Positions 46,401-57,000 of a DNA stretch of 64,000 nt are shown piece after piece. Source of the DNA: Tigriopus japonicus (lineage: Eukaryota > Arthropoda > Copepoda > Harpacticoida > Harpacticidae); contig JAAGOF010000088.1 in assembly GCA_010645155.1 (NCBI GenBank), positions 1,211,384 to 1,275,383 of the forward strand, written 5' to 3'. Under the pieces are notes generated by a model. The model ran no database searches, was not told the origin of the DNA, and saw only the letters and a program-made list of their open reading frames with translations. Position 1 is the stretch's first letter; every line of letters begins with the position of its first letter. The position numbers and the translations under genes were made by a program.

Positions 46401-49400
46401 TTGGTTTTGACCTTAGAAAGGTCTCAAGACCTTAACTTTATTCACCTTTTTCAACCTCTACGGGGTATTATCTCTTTTGAAAGGCCTGCTTTTCGGGGAG
46501 ACGATAACAAACAAAATTGGAAAAGTTGGGAAGTCTAAGTTATAAGTTAAAATTCAACAAAATCAAAATTATGAAAACACCCGTCCTTAATCATTTCTTG
46601 TCAATCTTGTATTGTGTATCGGTTAATAATCCGTAAATAATGTATTTAAAAAAAATCTCTTTCTCTTTCAGATTTATGCCAAATAAGGTAAGCATCATGT
46701 CTTGATTTCAAAGTTTGATACTTCGCTTACATTCTTACCCAAAAGCTGAATCACAAATTTCAAGCCAATGAAACGAAAGGATAGGTTTGCCGTTGATTTG
46801 AGGTAAAAAGGTGCAAAGTGAAATCGGTCACATTCCCAAGTTCAATTTAAACTGAAAGATTAATTGGCATCACTGTTATTGGAAATGCCCTTTTAAACAA
46901 CTACAAATGCACATCAACATTTCAGGAAATGGTACACAAACCATACATCAAAGCAATGCTCTATTATATTTTGATAAATGTAAATAGCAGCCCGAATGTT
47001 AGGTGCACTAATTCAAAAGGCTCAAGCATACTAAAGTAGAGTAAAAATAACGCTGCTTGAGTTTAGTCTCTGTACATCAGCTGCCTTTCAAATGCAGCTT
47101 ATGTACGGAAACTCGAGCAGCGTTATTTTTACTGTACTTTGGTATACTTGAGCCATTTGAATTAGTGCACATAACATCCGGGCTATAATATAGGCCGGTT
47201 GTTGAGATATTTTGGAAGTATAGTAGAAACAGGCATCGATGAAGAATAAAAGAATCTCATACTCCATATGAGATGGGGTAAAAATAACCGTGTTTGACCA
47301 AGTTTTTACTACATAAGCTGCGTTTTTCAATTGCAGCTTATGTGGCAAAACTTGATCAAGCATGTTTTTTTTCACTCCGTTTATATGCTACTTTTATGCT
47401 TCTGGAAATGCTTCTACTATACTTCAAAGCTACCTCAACTACCGACCTTATACGGTCACAGAGATGGGCGTGAAGCGCCTAGATTCCCAACTTGAAAGCA
47501 TCATCTGATGGTTTACCACGCCATCTAGTGATGTTTACCTTGAAACTTGGTACCGAGATGGATATAGTCGTTTTGAGCCAAATGGGCTTGCTTGTGCATA
47601 TGTGCACTATCTGTTTTTCGGTTTCAACTTCAGAGTTGCGCCGCTAGGGTCCCTCGTAGGGCTGGGAGTCTCCCTCACTGGAAGCAGAGACGGCTTGGCC
47701 ACACTTCCAGTGAGGGAGACTCCCAGCATACATATAGGCGCGAAGCGCCTAGATTCCCAACCTTGAAGGTCCATCTATTGACGGATATTTGAAATTCGGT
47801 ACCGAGATGGACTTAGTCGTTTTTTTCAAACTCAGTAAACCAGAACTCTAGCACAGATATCTACAGATATGACAAACTGGGCTAAATGGGTGCTTTGTTT
47901 TGAAGGAAAAGTCACAGTTTGTTGTTGTACTGCATTCAGTTGCTGCTGAAAAACAAGTATGTCCAAACTATTTACTCAGAGCCATCTGCTTTCACAGCCA
48001 CCAAACTTATTTCCACCTTCAAAGTTTGAAGTCAATGGTTTGATAAGATATTTCAAGACAATATCTTGTTTCCAAACGAGGGGTTTGGCAGAAGGACTAT
48101 TATCATTTACATGTCAAATAATTGCATTCTAAGAGCAATTGTGTTTATTGCATAAAAAAGTAATTAAAACCCTTAAGAAATATCAGAACTCAAATTTGGA
48201 ATTTGTTTTCTATGTCTGCAACATGTAATTTATCCCAATACAAACAAAGATTTTCATGTGTGGAACAAGTAAATTTGGACAAACTAAGCTGAAAGCTGGA
48301 AAAGTGGAAATTCAATAATTTTCACCACATTCTGTGTCTTCAGCAAAAAGTAGTATTTTAAGACCTGGTAGTATGTCGTATCTAGGGATATCTATGAACT
48401 TTAGATGTTGTGATCTTGCATGCATTGTGACTGAAGTGCAAAGTAAAAAAAGCGGTTTAAAAAAGACACATATATCATCATATTGAACTAGTTGTATCTT
48501 TTCAAAAACAAAATAACATAGTCCAGTGTGTTGTAAAGCAATATATCATTTGAAGTCATTATTATTGGCTGGGCTTTTTGTTTCCATCCACGATGTTCAA
48601 TCCCGGAAATTTGTTCAACATTCCTATCAAGTGGCCACACTGAAGGCTATCCCTTTATTCCTCAGTTGCTCCATGGACAGGGTTGCCGTTTAAAAAACAG
48701 TTTAGCAACTTGGACAAATTAACCACCCAAAAAATTGTGATGTTGACGCACCATTTACAAATTCAATGCCAAGTGAAGCTCTCCGATATCTAAGATTCTA
48801 TTTGAAAATGCAACTTTGAACCTGCCTCTCATGGCACCAATATGGCAACTTCAATGATTCATTAGGAAACTCCAATTCTCATGTTAGTTGACATTTATCC
48901 CGGTAGGGAAGCAAATTCCTTTAAGAAGCGTCATTTGATGGTCAACACCGCCATCTATTGATGATTACTTTCAAATTTGGAACCGAGATGAACTTAGTCG
49001 ATTTGAGCCCAGTGGGCTTGCTTGTGGATGCGCGCAATACCTGTTTTTCGGTTTCAACTTCAGAGTTGCGCCGCAAGAGTCCCTCGCAGGGCTTGGAGTC
49101 TCCCTCACTGGAAGTGTGGCCAAGCCGTCTCTGCTCCCAGCCCTACGAGGGACCCTAGCGGCGTAACTCTGAAGTTGAACCCGAAATACAGGTAGTGCAC
49201 ACATGCACAAGCAAGCCCACTTGGCTCAAAACGACTAAGTCCATCTCGGTACCGAGTTTCAAGGGGGATATCACTAGATGGCGGTAGTAAACCATCAGAT
49301 GACGCTTTTAGGTTGGGAATTATATCTATGCTGGAAGTGTGGCCACTGGCCAAGCCGTCTCTGATACGGTCCTTTAACGCCTTTAACGAGCAGCTGATTG

Positions 49401-52400
49401 GGAGGTCACAATACATTAGACTGGAAGGTCACCGTACTAATACAGCTTCCAAAGTTGAACCATGACACAAAAGTCTGGCCCATTTTCGAACTTGCCAATA
49501 AATTTTGGACCCGTAAAATCAGAAATTTTGTGTCACAAAGCTCAAAGGTTTCTGACATATTCTATTTTACCAGTTCTGCTTAAAGGACTCTCAGTTGTAG
49601 AGGTCATTTTGAAGTATAGTAGAAGCATAGGTGAAGCATAGTAAGGCAGAGTAAAAATAACCGTGCTCTATCAAATTTCGCTACATTGGCGGCGTTTTTC
49701 ATTCCCTGAAACACAGTTTATGAACTGAGACTTTAATCGAGCATGGCTATTTCTATTGTTCCTTACTATATGGTTCACTTATGATTCTCCTATGCTTTCA
49801 AATGGCCTCAATAACTGACCTTATTTTTCCTCATTCACGTATATAACTAAATTACTGCAAATTACTAAATTCTGAAATCAAGTTATTTGCTTTTGATTTT
49901 TTGAGTGACCTTTTTCCTAGTAACCTTTTTCCTCCTCCTTTTTTCTTGAAACTTAATTACAGTCGAATCTCGATATAAGAAATCTCAGTGTAAGAAATTT
50001 TCGCGATATGAGAAACTTTTCCGTGCTGACCAAAATTTCACTACACAAGAATTCTCGATATAAGAAATTTTCCACTTTTCCTCAATCTCGATATAAGAAA
50101 CATCTTTTTGCCCTTTTCAAGTTTCAGCCAAAATAACGAAAAATTGCATTTTGAACCCTAAAATCGCTAAAATTGTCCAACATGCCAACAATGTCCAACA
50201 ATAACTATTTTAATGACATTAAGTTTGAAAAAAATAAGAATGCCCATTTTGCCAACAAAGTTGCAATGCTTGAGAGTGAAAAAAATTGTGTGTCTGCCAA
50301 AGCAAAACTTAGTGGAAAATAAGTAATCCAAGGAAGTGTCATGCGAACCCAAGAAAGTCTCTCAAGTTTAAAGTCAAACTGAGAATGAATAAAAGATTTG
50401 CAGTTGAGATATTCCAAAAAAAATGCAAAAAAACTTCGTCAGTATGAAAGCGTGGAAGGCTCAATTTTTTTAAAAAAGTTGTTTGTCACTGTATAGGTGA
50501 GATAATGTACCTATCATGATGACAAAATTGTACTTTCTTCTTTCATTTTTTCTGTCAAATTGAGATTGAAACAAGTTCTTAAGCTTTGTAATAGAGATAT
50601 AAATGCATGCACTTGTAATGTAAATTTGTGTTTTAATAACTATTTTTTAAAAGCTAAATTTTTGAGTCATTGTCGGATTTTGTTGTAATAACAGTAAATT
50701 TATAAGGTTATGTAAAGGTGAGGTAAACTCCTCTGGTAGTTTCCTTGTATTTTTTATCGTTTCTTGAGCCAATTTTCTTGAGTCTCGATAAAAGAAAAGT
50801 CTCGATATAAGCAACATTTTGCCGCTGACAGAAAAGTTTCTTATATCGAGATTCGACTGTACCGTACTTGCGAGCCTTTTTTGTGACTTCATTACCACCC
50901 CTGTGTCATCCTGAGAATCACGTACTAGACTGAACTAAAAGAAAATCTCCTCAAATGGACAATTTTGTTAAAAATAATCGTCTTTGCGTAATTTGGAGTT
51001 ATTCCTTATTTCAGATTGGACTTTGTTAATCTTGCAATGACCCAACCACCTTCAGCAGGAGCTCTGTTACATGGGGATTGTGCGACGAGTGGTGATTTCC
51101 TAACACTTAACAGTCCCACCGGTTATGCACCGCCTATCACTTGTGGGACACTTACAGGTCAACACAGTAAGTACCGATGTCCAATGAAGTGTTGTTAACT
51201 CCGATCCCTTCTACTAGCTTCACCTTCCACTTGGAACAATTATTTCAGTGTTCCTTGAGACTGGATCGAGTGGAGGTGCCGGTAGCATAGACTTGACTTT
51301 TGGAGCCACCGTTGCAACGAGAACCTACAAAATCAAAGTCACCTATTATCAATGCGACTCTTTAAACAAGTAAGGGTTTTTGGGTTTTTTTGCGTCACAT
51401 TCATCATTCAATCGGAACCATTTTTTTTAGAGCACCGGCAGATTGCGTGCAATATTTCACGGGTGTGACTAACATTTTCCAAAGCTTCAACTACGAAGGA
51501 GGCCAATTAATTGACAATCAACGATATGTGAATTGCTTCCGACAAGAGGAGGGTAAGTAGGATTGGCCTATTCATTTTAGCGATTGGCCTTAACTGAGAA
51601 ACCTGGCAATTTCAATGCTCTTTTAGAAGGTGTTTTGTCCGACTTCTTATCATCTGTCTTCTTGATTATTTTAGGCTATTGCGCCATCCAATATAGTGAG
51701 GCCCCAACCACTGATTCCCCAGCTTTTGATTTATTTATTGACGCCGCCGGTAATATTCCCATTGCGACTCGACAAGCCAAGGTCGGTTTATGTCCTCATA
51801 AAAGGCTTCCTCCTGAAGCAACACCCTTTTCTAATTTCCAACGTTTTCTTTGATTTTGTAGGGAAGCGAGGGAAATTGTNNNNNNNNNNNNNNNNNNNNN
51901 NNNNNNNNNNNNNNNNNNNNNNNNNNNNNNNNNNNNNNNNNNNNNNNNNNNNNNNNNNNNNNNNNNNNNNNNNNNNNNNNNNNNNNNNNNNNNNNNNNNN
52001 NNNNNNNNNNNNNNNNNNNNNNNNNNNNNNNNNNNNNNNNNNNNNNNNNNNNNNNNNNNNNNNNNNNNNNNNNNNNNNNNNNNNNNNNNNNNNNNNNNNN
52101 NNNNNNNNNNNNNNNNNNNNNNNNNNNNNNNNNNNNNNNNNNNNNNNNNNNNNNNNNNNNNNNNNNNNNNNNNNNNNNNNNNNNNNNNNNNNNNNNNNNN
52201 NNNNNNNNNNNNNNNNNNNNNNNNNNNNNNNNNNNNNNNNNNNNNNNNNNNNNTCTTGAGCGCGATTGGAAAAGTAGGCTGCTTCGCCTCATACATGTCA
52301 TGAAATTTTCAAGAAGTCTATTATAGACTTAGTCTGAATAATTTTTTATGAAGACCATTATGATAATAAACCATTACGAAAACCAAAAAGAGAACTGAGA

Positions 52401-52650
52401 GCGAGAGAGTTTATCAAAGTATGATAGACGAATTATGTAGGAAAAATAGAGCTCAAATACACCAAACCTTGATAATAGTACTGGGTATTTGCTTTCCTAT
52501 GGTTACCAACCCTTGTTCTAAATTGTCTCTCCGTATTTAGGTGAAGTTGTTCCGTTTCGAGTAACGACCATTGTCAATGACAAAATTGGAAAGGCCCTCG
52601 CTCCGTCCGTTGCAGGATACAGTCTTCGATATACTCAAGTGCCTTGTTAA
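40463..52650 (+). CDS. CUB-C: secreted cysteine-rich protein with two CUB domains
   Basis: Phase-consistent exons: 40463-40583 (ATG), 40667-40701, 43606-43767, 43846-43863 (18 nt), 43932-44001, 46672-46687 (16 nt), 51015-51166, 51249-51369, 51431-51552, 51675-51781, 51862 into an N gap at 51880, then 52541-52650 with TAA. Exon 1 encodes a signal peptide (MVSSISAIIFWTCLALG) and a basic NKRQGR stretch. Exon 2 gives IFSLFNIVVFE. Exon 3 is the Cys-rich module (GTCMTSSECSSKGG, GVCC). The first CUB domain follows (CQIRLDF, CATSGDF, CGTLTGQH, CDSLNKAPADCVQYFTG). The second starts at GYCAIQYSEAP and ends GYSLRYTQVPC. The 16-nt exon is needed to join ...ICD to RLDF in frame. At least one second-CUB exon is hidden in the gap. 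The signal peptide indicates secretion. Function unknown; the paralogues lie on both sides on the other strand. Confidence 0.87.
41325..41395 (+). mobile_element. GGTCGG MITE, truncated copy 4
   Basis: Only the left terminus (GGTCGGTTGTTGAGGTAG through 'agtataataaaag') is present. The matching right end is missing. In intron 2 of CUB-C. Confidence 0.75.
41400..43600. other. Large intron 2 of CUB-C; no further gene recognised
   Basis: Open frames around 41697-41991 on both strands reflect a locally GC-richer patch. One plus frame (41763-41978) encodes a Cys-containing peptide, but no family is recognised and no splice structure supports it. Confidence 0.4.
44064..44304. mobile_element. GGTCGG palindromic MITE, copy 5
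   Basis: Left end GGTCGGTTGTTGAGG and right end CCTCAACAACTGACC. It begins 62 bp after the donor of the 43932-44001 exon of CUB-C. Confidence 0.87.
44390..44885. mobile_element. Palindromic MITE related to 56497-56887
   Basis: Fold-back arms include 'atgatttccag' with 'ctggaaatcat', 'acgttcttctgcaaatgagacc' against its diverged complement, and a central 'tttgtggtaatcgttttaccacaaa' hairpin. The 'ttcagctccatcgaacg' block relates it to the copies at 31393 and 56497. Confidence 0.72.
45178..45205. repeat. GGTCGG MITE right-end remnant
   Basis: 'cttctaaatgccctcaagagttgacctaat' resembles the right terminus of the GGTCGG family. No left end was identified. Confidence 0.45.
45206..46671. other. Intron of CUB-C; nothing recognised
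   Basis: AT-rich intronic sequence. The only functional item I see is the polypyrimidine tract 'ctctttctctttcag' that ends it just before the 16-nt exon. Confidence 0.5.
46989..47184. mobile_element. AGCCCGRATGTTA palindromic MITE
   Basis: Ends AGCCCGAATGTTA and TAACATCCGGGCT with inner arms 'gtgcactaattcaaa' and 'tttgaattagtgcac'. About 196 bp and nearly fully palindromic. Diverged relatives lie at 38757-38945 and near 44330. Confidence 0.82.
47193..47447. mobile_element. GGTCGG palindromic MITE, copy 6
   Basis: Left end GGCCGGTTGTTGAG, right end CTCAACTACCGACC. It lies 8 bp from the preceding MITE. Confidence 0.87.
47455..47830. repeat. Fold-back repeat, copy 1 (partner at 48924-49370)
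   Basis: It contains 'ggtaccgagatgg', 'gggcttgcttgtg', 'gcgccgctagggtccctcg' and an inverted 'ccagtgagggagactcccag' pair. The outer 'gcgcctagattcccaac' and 'ggtaccgagatgg' blocks recur directly. Related to 48924-49370. Confidence 0.7.
48924..49370. repeat. Fold-back repeat, copy 2 (about 200-bp arms)
   Basis: The left arm (about 48924-49110) and right arm (about 49125-49320) are inverted copies that share 'gggcttgcttgtg', 'aacttcagagttgcgccgc' and 'ccatctagtga'-type blocks. The arms meet around the 'tggccaagccgtctctg' centre. Confidence 0.78.
49372..49515 (+). repeat. Dispersed repeat, copy 2 (partner at 8025-8170)
   Basis: Same orientation and block order as the first copy. It directly abuts the fold-back repeat at 48924-49370. 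Confidence 0.55.
49586..49820. mobile_element. GGTCGG palindromic MITE, copy 7 (diverged)
   Basis: The internal 'gaagtatagtagaagcat' and 'agtaaaaataaccgtgct' blocks and the right end 'cctcaataactgacc' identify the family. The left terminus is altered. Confidence 0.78.
49960..50859. mobile_element. pogo/Tigger-like element, non-autonomous
   Basis: Inverted ends CAGTCGAATCTCGATATAAG and CTTATATCGAGATTCGACTG, with TA on each side (49958-49959 and 50860-50861). Several 'tctcgatataagaaa' repeats lie inside both ends. The terminus type is that of pogo/Tigger elements of the Tc1/mariner superfamily. No intact transposase is visible. In the intron after the 16-nt exon of CUB-C. Confidence 0.88.
51880..52253. 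other. Assembly gap (374 N)
   Basis: Unknown bases. The gap begins 18 nt into an exon of CUB-C whose visible codons read GSEGNC, so it hides coding sequence of the second CUB domain. Confidence 0.99.
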
Positions 52651-52762
52651 CCATTTGGCACCCAAATTCGTACTCATGTTTGTATTATTGTCTGTTGACA
52701 CCATTGACTGAATTCGAATTTCTTTTATGTTTTCCATTGACATTGTATCACAAGTATGAAAT

Positions 52763-52768
52763 AATAAA
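52763..52768 (+). terminator. Polyadenylation signal of CUB-C
   Basis: AATAAA lies 113 nt after the TAA stop at 52648-52650. No other canonical hexamer lies between. Confidence 0.6.
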
Positions 52769-53049
52769 CAGACAAACACTACTTTTTCTTGATCGACTCT
52801 TTTCAACCTTTTTCAGGTTTTTCGGTGTTACAGTATTTTTAATACATTTTAATGCATATTTTTTGATTAATGCGTGACATCCCACTACCCTCCAGAATCG
52901 AGTAACGTCGTATTTTACCAGAAACTATTTGTTTTTAAAATGTGCATTTTTCGCATTTTCCGCCATTTTATAATCACAATTCGATCGAAGTTTCGCACAA
53001 GTGGTGGGGGTTTCCTCGATGAAAACATTCACTTCAAACCATGTCTATA

Positions 53050-53286
53050 GGTCGGTTGTTGAGGTAGTTTGAAAGTATAGTAGAAGCATAGCTAGAAAGA
53101 CAAAAGAAGTATATGAGGTGAAGTAGAAATAACCATGCTCGAGCAAGTTTCGCTACAAAAGCTGCGTTCTTCAATTTTTCAATTGCAGCTTGATCGAGCA
53201 TGGTTTTTTCTACTCTGTCTCATGTGCTTCTTTTGTGTTTCCAGCTATGCTTCTACTATACTTCCAAACTACCTCAACAACTGACC
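53050..53286. mobile_element. GGTCGG palindromic MITE, copy 8
   Basis: Left end GGTCGGTTGTTGAGGTAG, right end CTACCTCAACAACTGACC. It sits in the tail-to-tail interval between CUB-C and CUB-B. Confidence 0.88.
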
Positions 53287-54003
53287 TGTATATGAACCAA
53301 AGTACCATAATGAGAAAGCCATCATATGATGTACAAGGGATTCAATGTTTCAACAAGATGCAACTTGTCGCATCATGTAAGTTCTGTAGGCTGCGCTCTA
53401 TTCGCCAATGTTCCTACTGAATAAAGGGGAGTCGGTCTTTGACCAGTGGTTCACCACTTGGTCAACAATTGATCACTTTTTTCATCCTTACTTGTATTCT
53501 CCTTATTTCTGACTAAGTCTCGTGTCCAAGTTCTCACCGAACTAGATCGAGCACTACAAACCTATTGACTCAAATGTATGAAAGCAGATCCAACAAGTTT
53601 AAAGATTAAGCCGGGCCTGTTGTTGCTTGGGTGTGTGTTGGAAAATGGTCATGAACTTGAAAATTCTGATCGAAGGGAAATGTCTTTTTTAAATGCATTG
53701 CACAACACACGGCACCCACAATAAAAGATCTCGGTAGTGCATTCATGGATTTTAGACAATTTGTTGTCCCATAACATTCCAAACGTCAGGCAAAAGAATC
53801 ATGTTGCAAACTTTCAAGCAACACACGCCCTCATGTTTTGGAATTATGGTCCCTGATGTCTTTGTGTTTGAAGCCGCTAACAAGAATGGCCAAAACTAAC
53901 TTTCTATGTTCTGCATAACTAGTGGCGATGTATTTCACTTTTCTATTGACATTGTATTTTCATTCATCTTTGTTTCCCAAGTATAGAATAAAAGAGTGCA
54001 TCA
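53287..54003. other. Tail-to-tail interval between CUB-C and CUB-B
   Basis: No gene. At 53940-54000 it contains 'attgacattgtat' and 'caagtatagaataaaa', which resemble the 3' untranslated region of CUB-C in the same genomic orientation. Confidence 0.5.
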
Positions 54004-57000
54004 TTAACAGGCAAGTTGTTGATAATTTAAGCTAAATCCAATTATTCCTGCAGGAGCCGCTTTCGTTTCAGCAGTTGTTGCGTCAGTGTCCGCCGTTTCA
54101 GCTTCGTTTTCATCTGTTTTGAACGTTATGACAAAAGGCGTCACTTGAGCTGAAAAATAATCAAATTATGATGTATTATTCAAATTGATATAACATATTC
54201 AGAACGTAATACCTAACCTTCATTGTCGCAATCTCAAAAAAGGAATAAAAACGTGATGTTCATATTTCTAAACTCTTCGGAAAGAGTATTCTTGGCCAAA
54301 GCCTAAATGGAAGTCAAAAAAGGTCTTTGCCTAAATCGAAAAAGGCTGACCAAAAAACGTTATTCCTTTTTTTCTTAAATACACATTGATTATAGGCAAA
54401 AAACTGCTACAAATAAATTTCATTTTGAAAATTTTATTTTGGGGACCCGAAATCAAAACCTAATTCTATCAGGAAATATTTTGCATACTTTGAGTAAACA
54501 AACCGTTACATAGTTTGAAAATAAACTTCGAGTTTTTCTATCAATGCCTTCCTGAAAACAAAAGGTGTGATTCTCACATGAAATTGATGCAATGTATGTT
54601 TACTCTTTTTTCCTTGGCACTTTTCTCTGTCATGAAAGAAGGAAAGTGTACTTTTGAAAAGAGCAAAAATAATTATCAAGCCTCTTGTATCCATTGAAAT
54701 TCTTGGAATTTGATGGCCAGCAAGTCCTCAACAAAAGAAGAAGTAATGGCACTCCTATATTTTGCTTGTTGCGTACATCCTGGTCATGAATTCCTGGCAA
54801 ATTGAACAAGTACATTCTTGCTCTTATCAAAGGACAATCCTTCTTTGGTGCATGACTGAGAAAAACGCAAAAAATGAAGTGATATCTGTTCAAAATAAAG
54901 TCTCAATCAAATTTATATTCAATATAAAGCGAGAAATTACAGGGTTGGTCATTTAAAACCAGGTGGGGTAATTGTAAGTTTTGGACAATCAGGGACTTTG
55001 AATCAAAATGTTTGAAATGTTTGAAATAATGAATGTAAATTACAAATACTTTTAATTGTACTTTCATATAGAACTTTTTTCAATTAATTTCTCTAACGGG
55101 TCCCTTTTTTCAAAGGGTCTTGAATTCAATCAGCGATAAAAGAAGGGATTAACCGTCAACATGGTCTTCATGAAGTGCTTATAATGGGAGCCAGCAAATT
55201 GCATAAGCAGCAATCTTATTTTTGTTATCGTGACCTTCAAAAATTATCCCACTATTGAGTTTGATTGATTACTGCATAGGTTTTCTCTTAAGTCCATTGG
55301 ATGGTGCTACCACTTTTTAGCGCCCGTATTTAGACCGCGAACTTTCGTCGCCGAAATTTTAGAGAAACGAACTTTTAGCGCCAATTTTTGACACCGGGTT
55401 AACTTTTAGTTCTGAAGAGTTATATAAAAATATCCGTTACACTAAAAATTTTCTTTTTCCACGATTTGTTTTGTTAAATGTGATGTCCATTCTGATACGC
55501 TAACACTTATCAACTGACAGACTACTTCCCAATCTTGAATGGACTATTTTGTCTAATTGCACTGTCTCTAAATTAATTTTATCATACATTGCCACAAGAT
55601 GATTGAATAAATCTTTGTAATGAAACTAATTCCAAAGAATAACACATTTCATTCTATTTTATTGGGCAAACAGGTGCACAAGAAGAGTTTAACGCTTTAA
55701 GAAGTCTCGTGCTAAAAAGTCATGGCTCTAAAAAGAAGTGGCGATGAAAATTCGGCGACGAAAGTTCTCGGTCTAAAAAATACCGAGCTAAAAATTCGCT
55801 GCCACCAACGGGATTGGGATAGGAGAAGAAAGAAAGGAACTTTGTCTCCAAATTGACCCTCCTTGAGATTTCCATCATTTGTGAGGTATCAGATGGTAAT
55901 ACTCATAAAAGGCACAAGCTTGATTTTGGAAGGTTTAAAATCTTTAAAACTACTTAACAAATTACTTACAAAAGGGATTCTTCATGTCAGATGTGATTTC
56001 TTTGCCTGTTTTCAAGTGCAAGATCAATTTTGGGACCAAGTCTCTCTCTCCTCCAAAACACAATTCCATGAACCTTTTAATTCAACCATCAATAGAAACC
56101 TTTTAAGGGATGAATGGGGAAGGTACTGATTGTAGAATAGTCGCCATTCTGTAACTTGATGATTGGATGACAAGAACTTCATGAGGAACATGTAGGCGGC
56201 GAATCTCTTCTTTTTTTGCTAATTCAATTCAGCGTCAAAAAGGGGGGGCCACTTACAGAAATTGTTGAAAAACAAAAGTTCTAGATAATGGTATTGTAAG
56301 AACTATTTGTAACAATGAGGTTTTGATTCAGAGCCCTGACTGTCCGAAATTCACAATTGTCCTCGCCCGGTTTTAAGTGGTTAACCCTGTATACCAAATA
56401 CGTGCATAACCATGTTTTCTTGACGCACACTGAGTTTTCAAGGCTTTAGGCATCGTATATGCAGTACGTACAGGGTTATACTGTATACGTCAGACGCTAA
56501 CTTCAAATTCTATCATCTTTTCTCCCATTCAAGAGAATGTGTTATATTTTACAAGAGTTGTGGTTTATGTAACAAGGAATTCGTGTACCAATTTTCAACT
56601 CAATCGAACAACGGAATCAAAAATTATGCACTTTTGAAGTTCAGGCAAGCAAAGGCAGAAAATGAACTCGTTCCGCCACTTGTTGCAAGATCTTGCAACA
56701 AGAGGTAGAACGAGTTCATTTTCCGCCCACGCTTGCCTGAATTTCAAGGATGCATAGAAATTAAGTCCGTCGTTTGATTGGGCTGAAAATTGGTAGTCAA
56801 ATCATTTGTGATATAAAGAACAGCTCTTGCAAAATACAACGCATTCTCTTGAATGGGAGGAAAGATGATATAATTTGAAGTTAGCGTCTTAATCCAGCCA
56901 TAGACGACTGAATTCCTAGACTGCGTTGCCGCCGCCAATCATTAGATTCTCTTACATTAGTAGGGAAGAAACAGATTGTGGCGAGAGAAGCCAATCATCC

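Noticed and set aside
51696..52301. Open frames spanning the N run
   Set aside because: Frames through N have no content. Only the exons next to the gap are supported.
38180..53286. CRISPR-like regularly spaced repeats
   Set aside because: The repeated units are fold-back MITEs of about 240-270 bp at irregular spacing in a eukaryotic genome.
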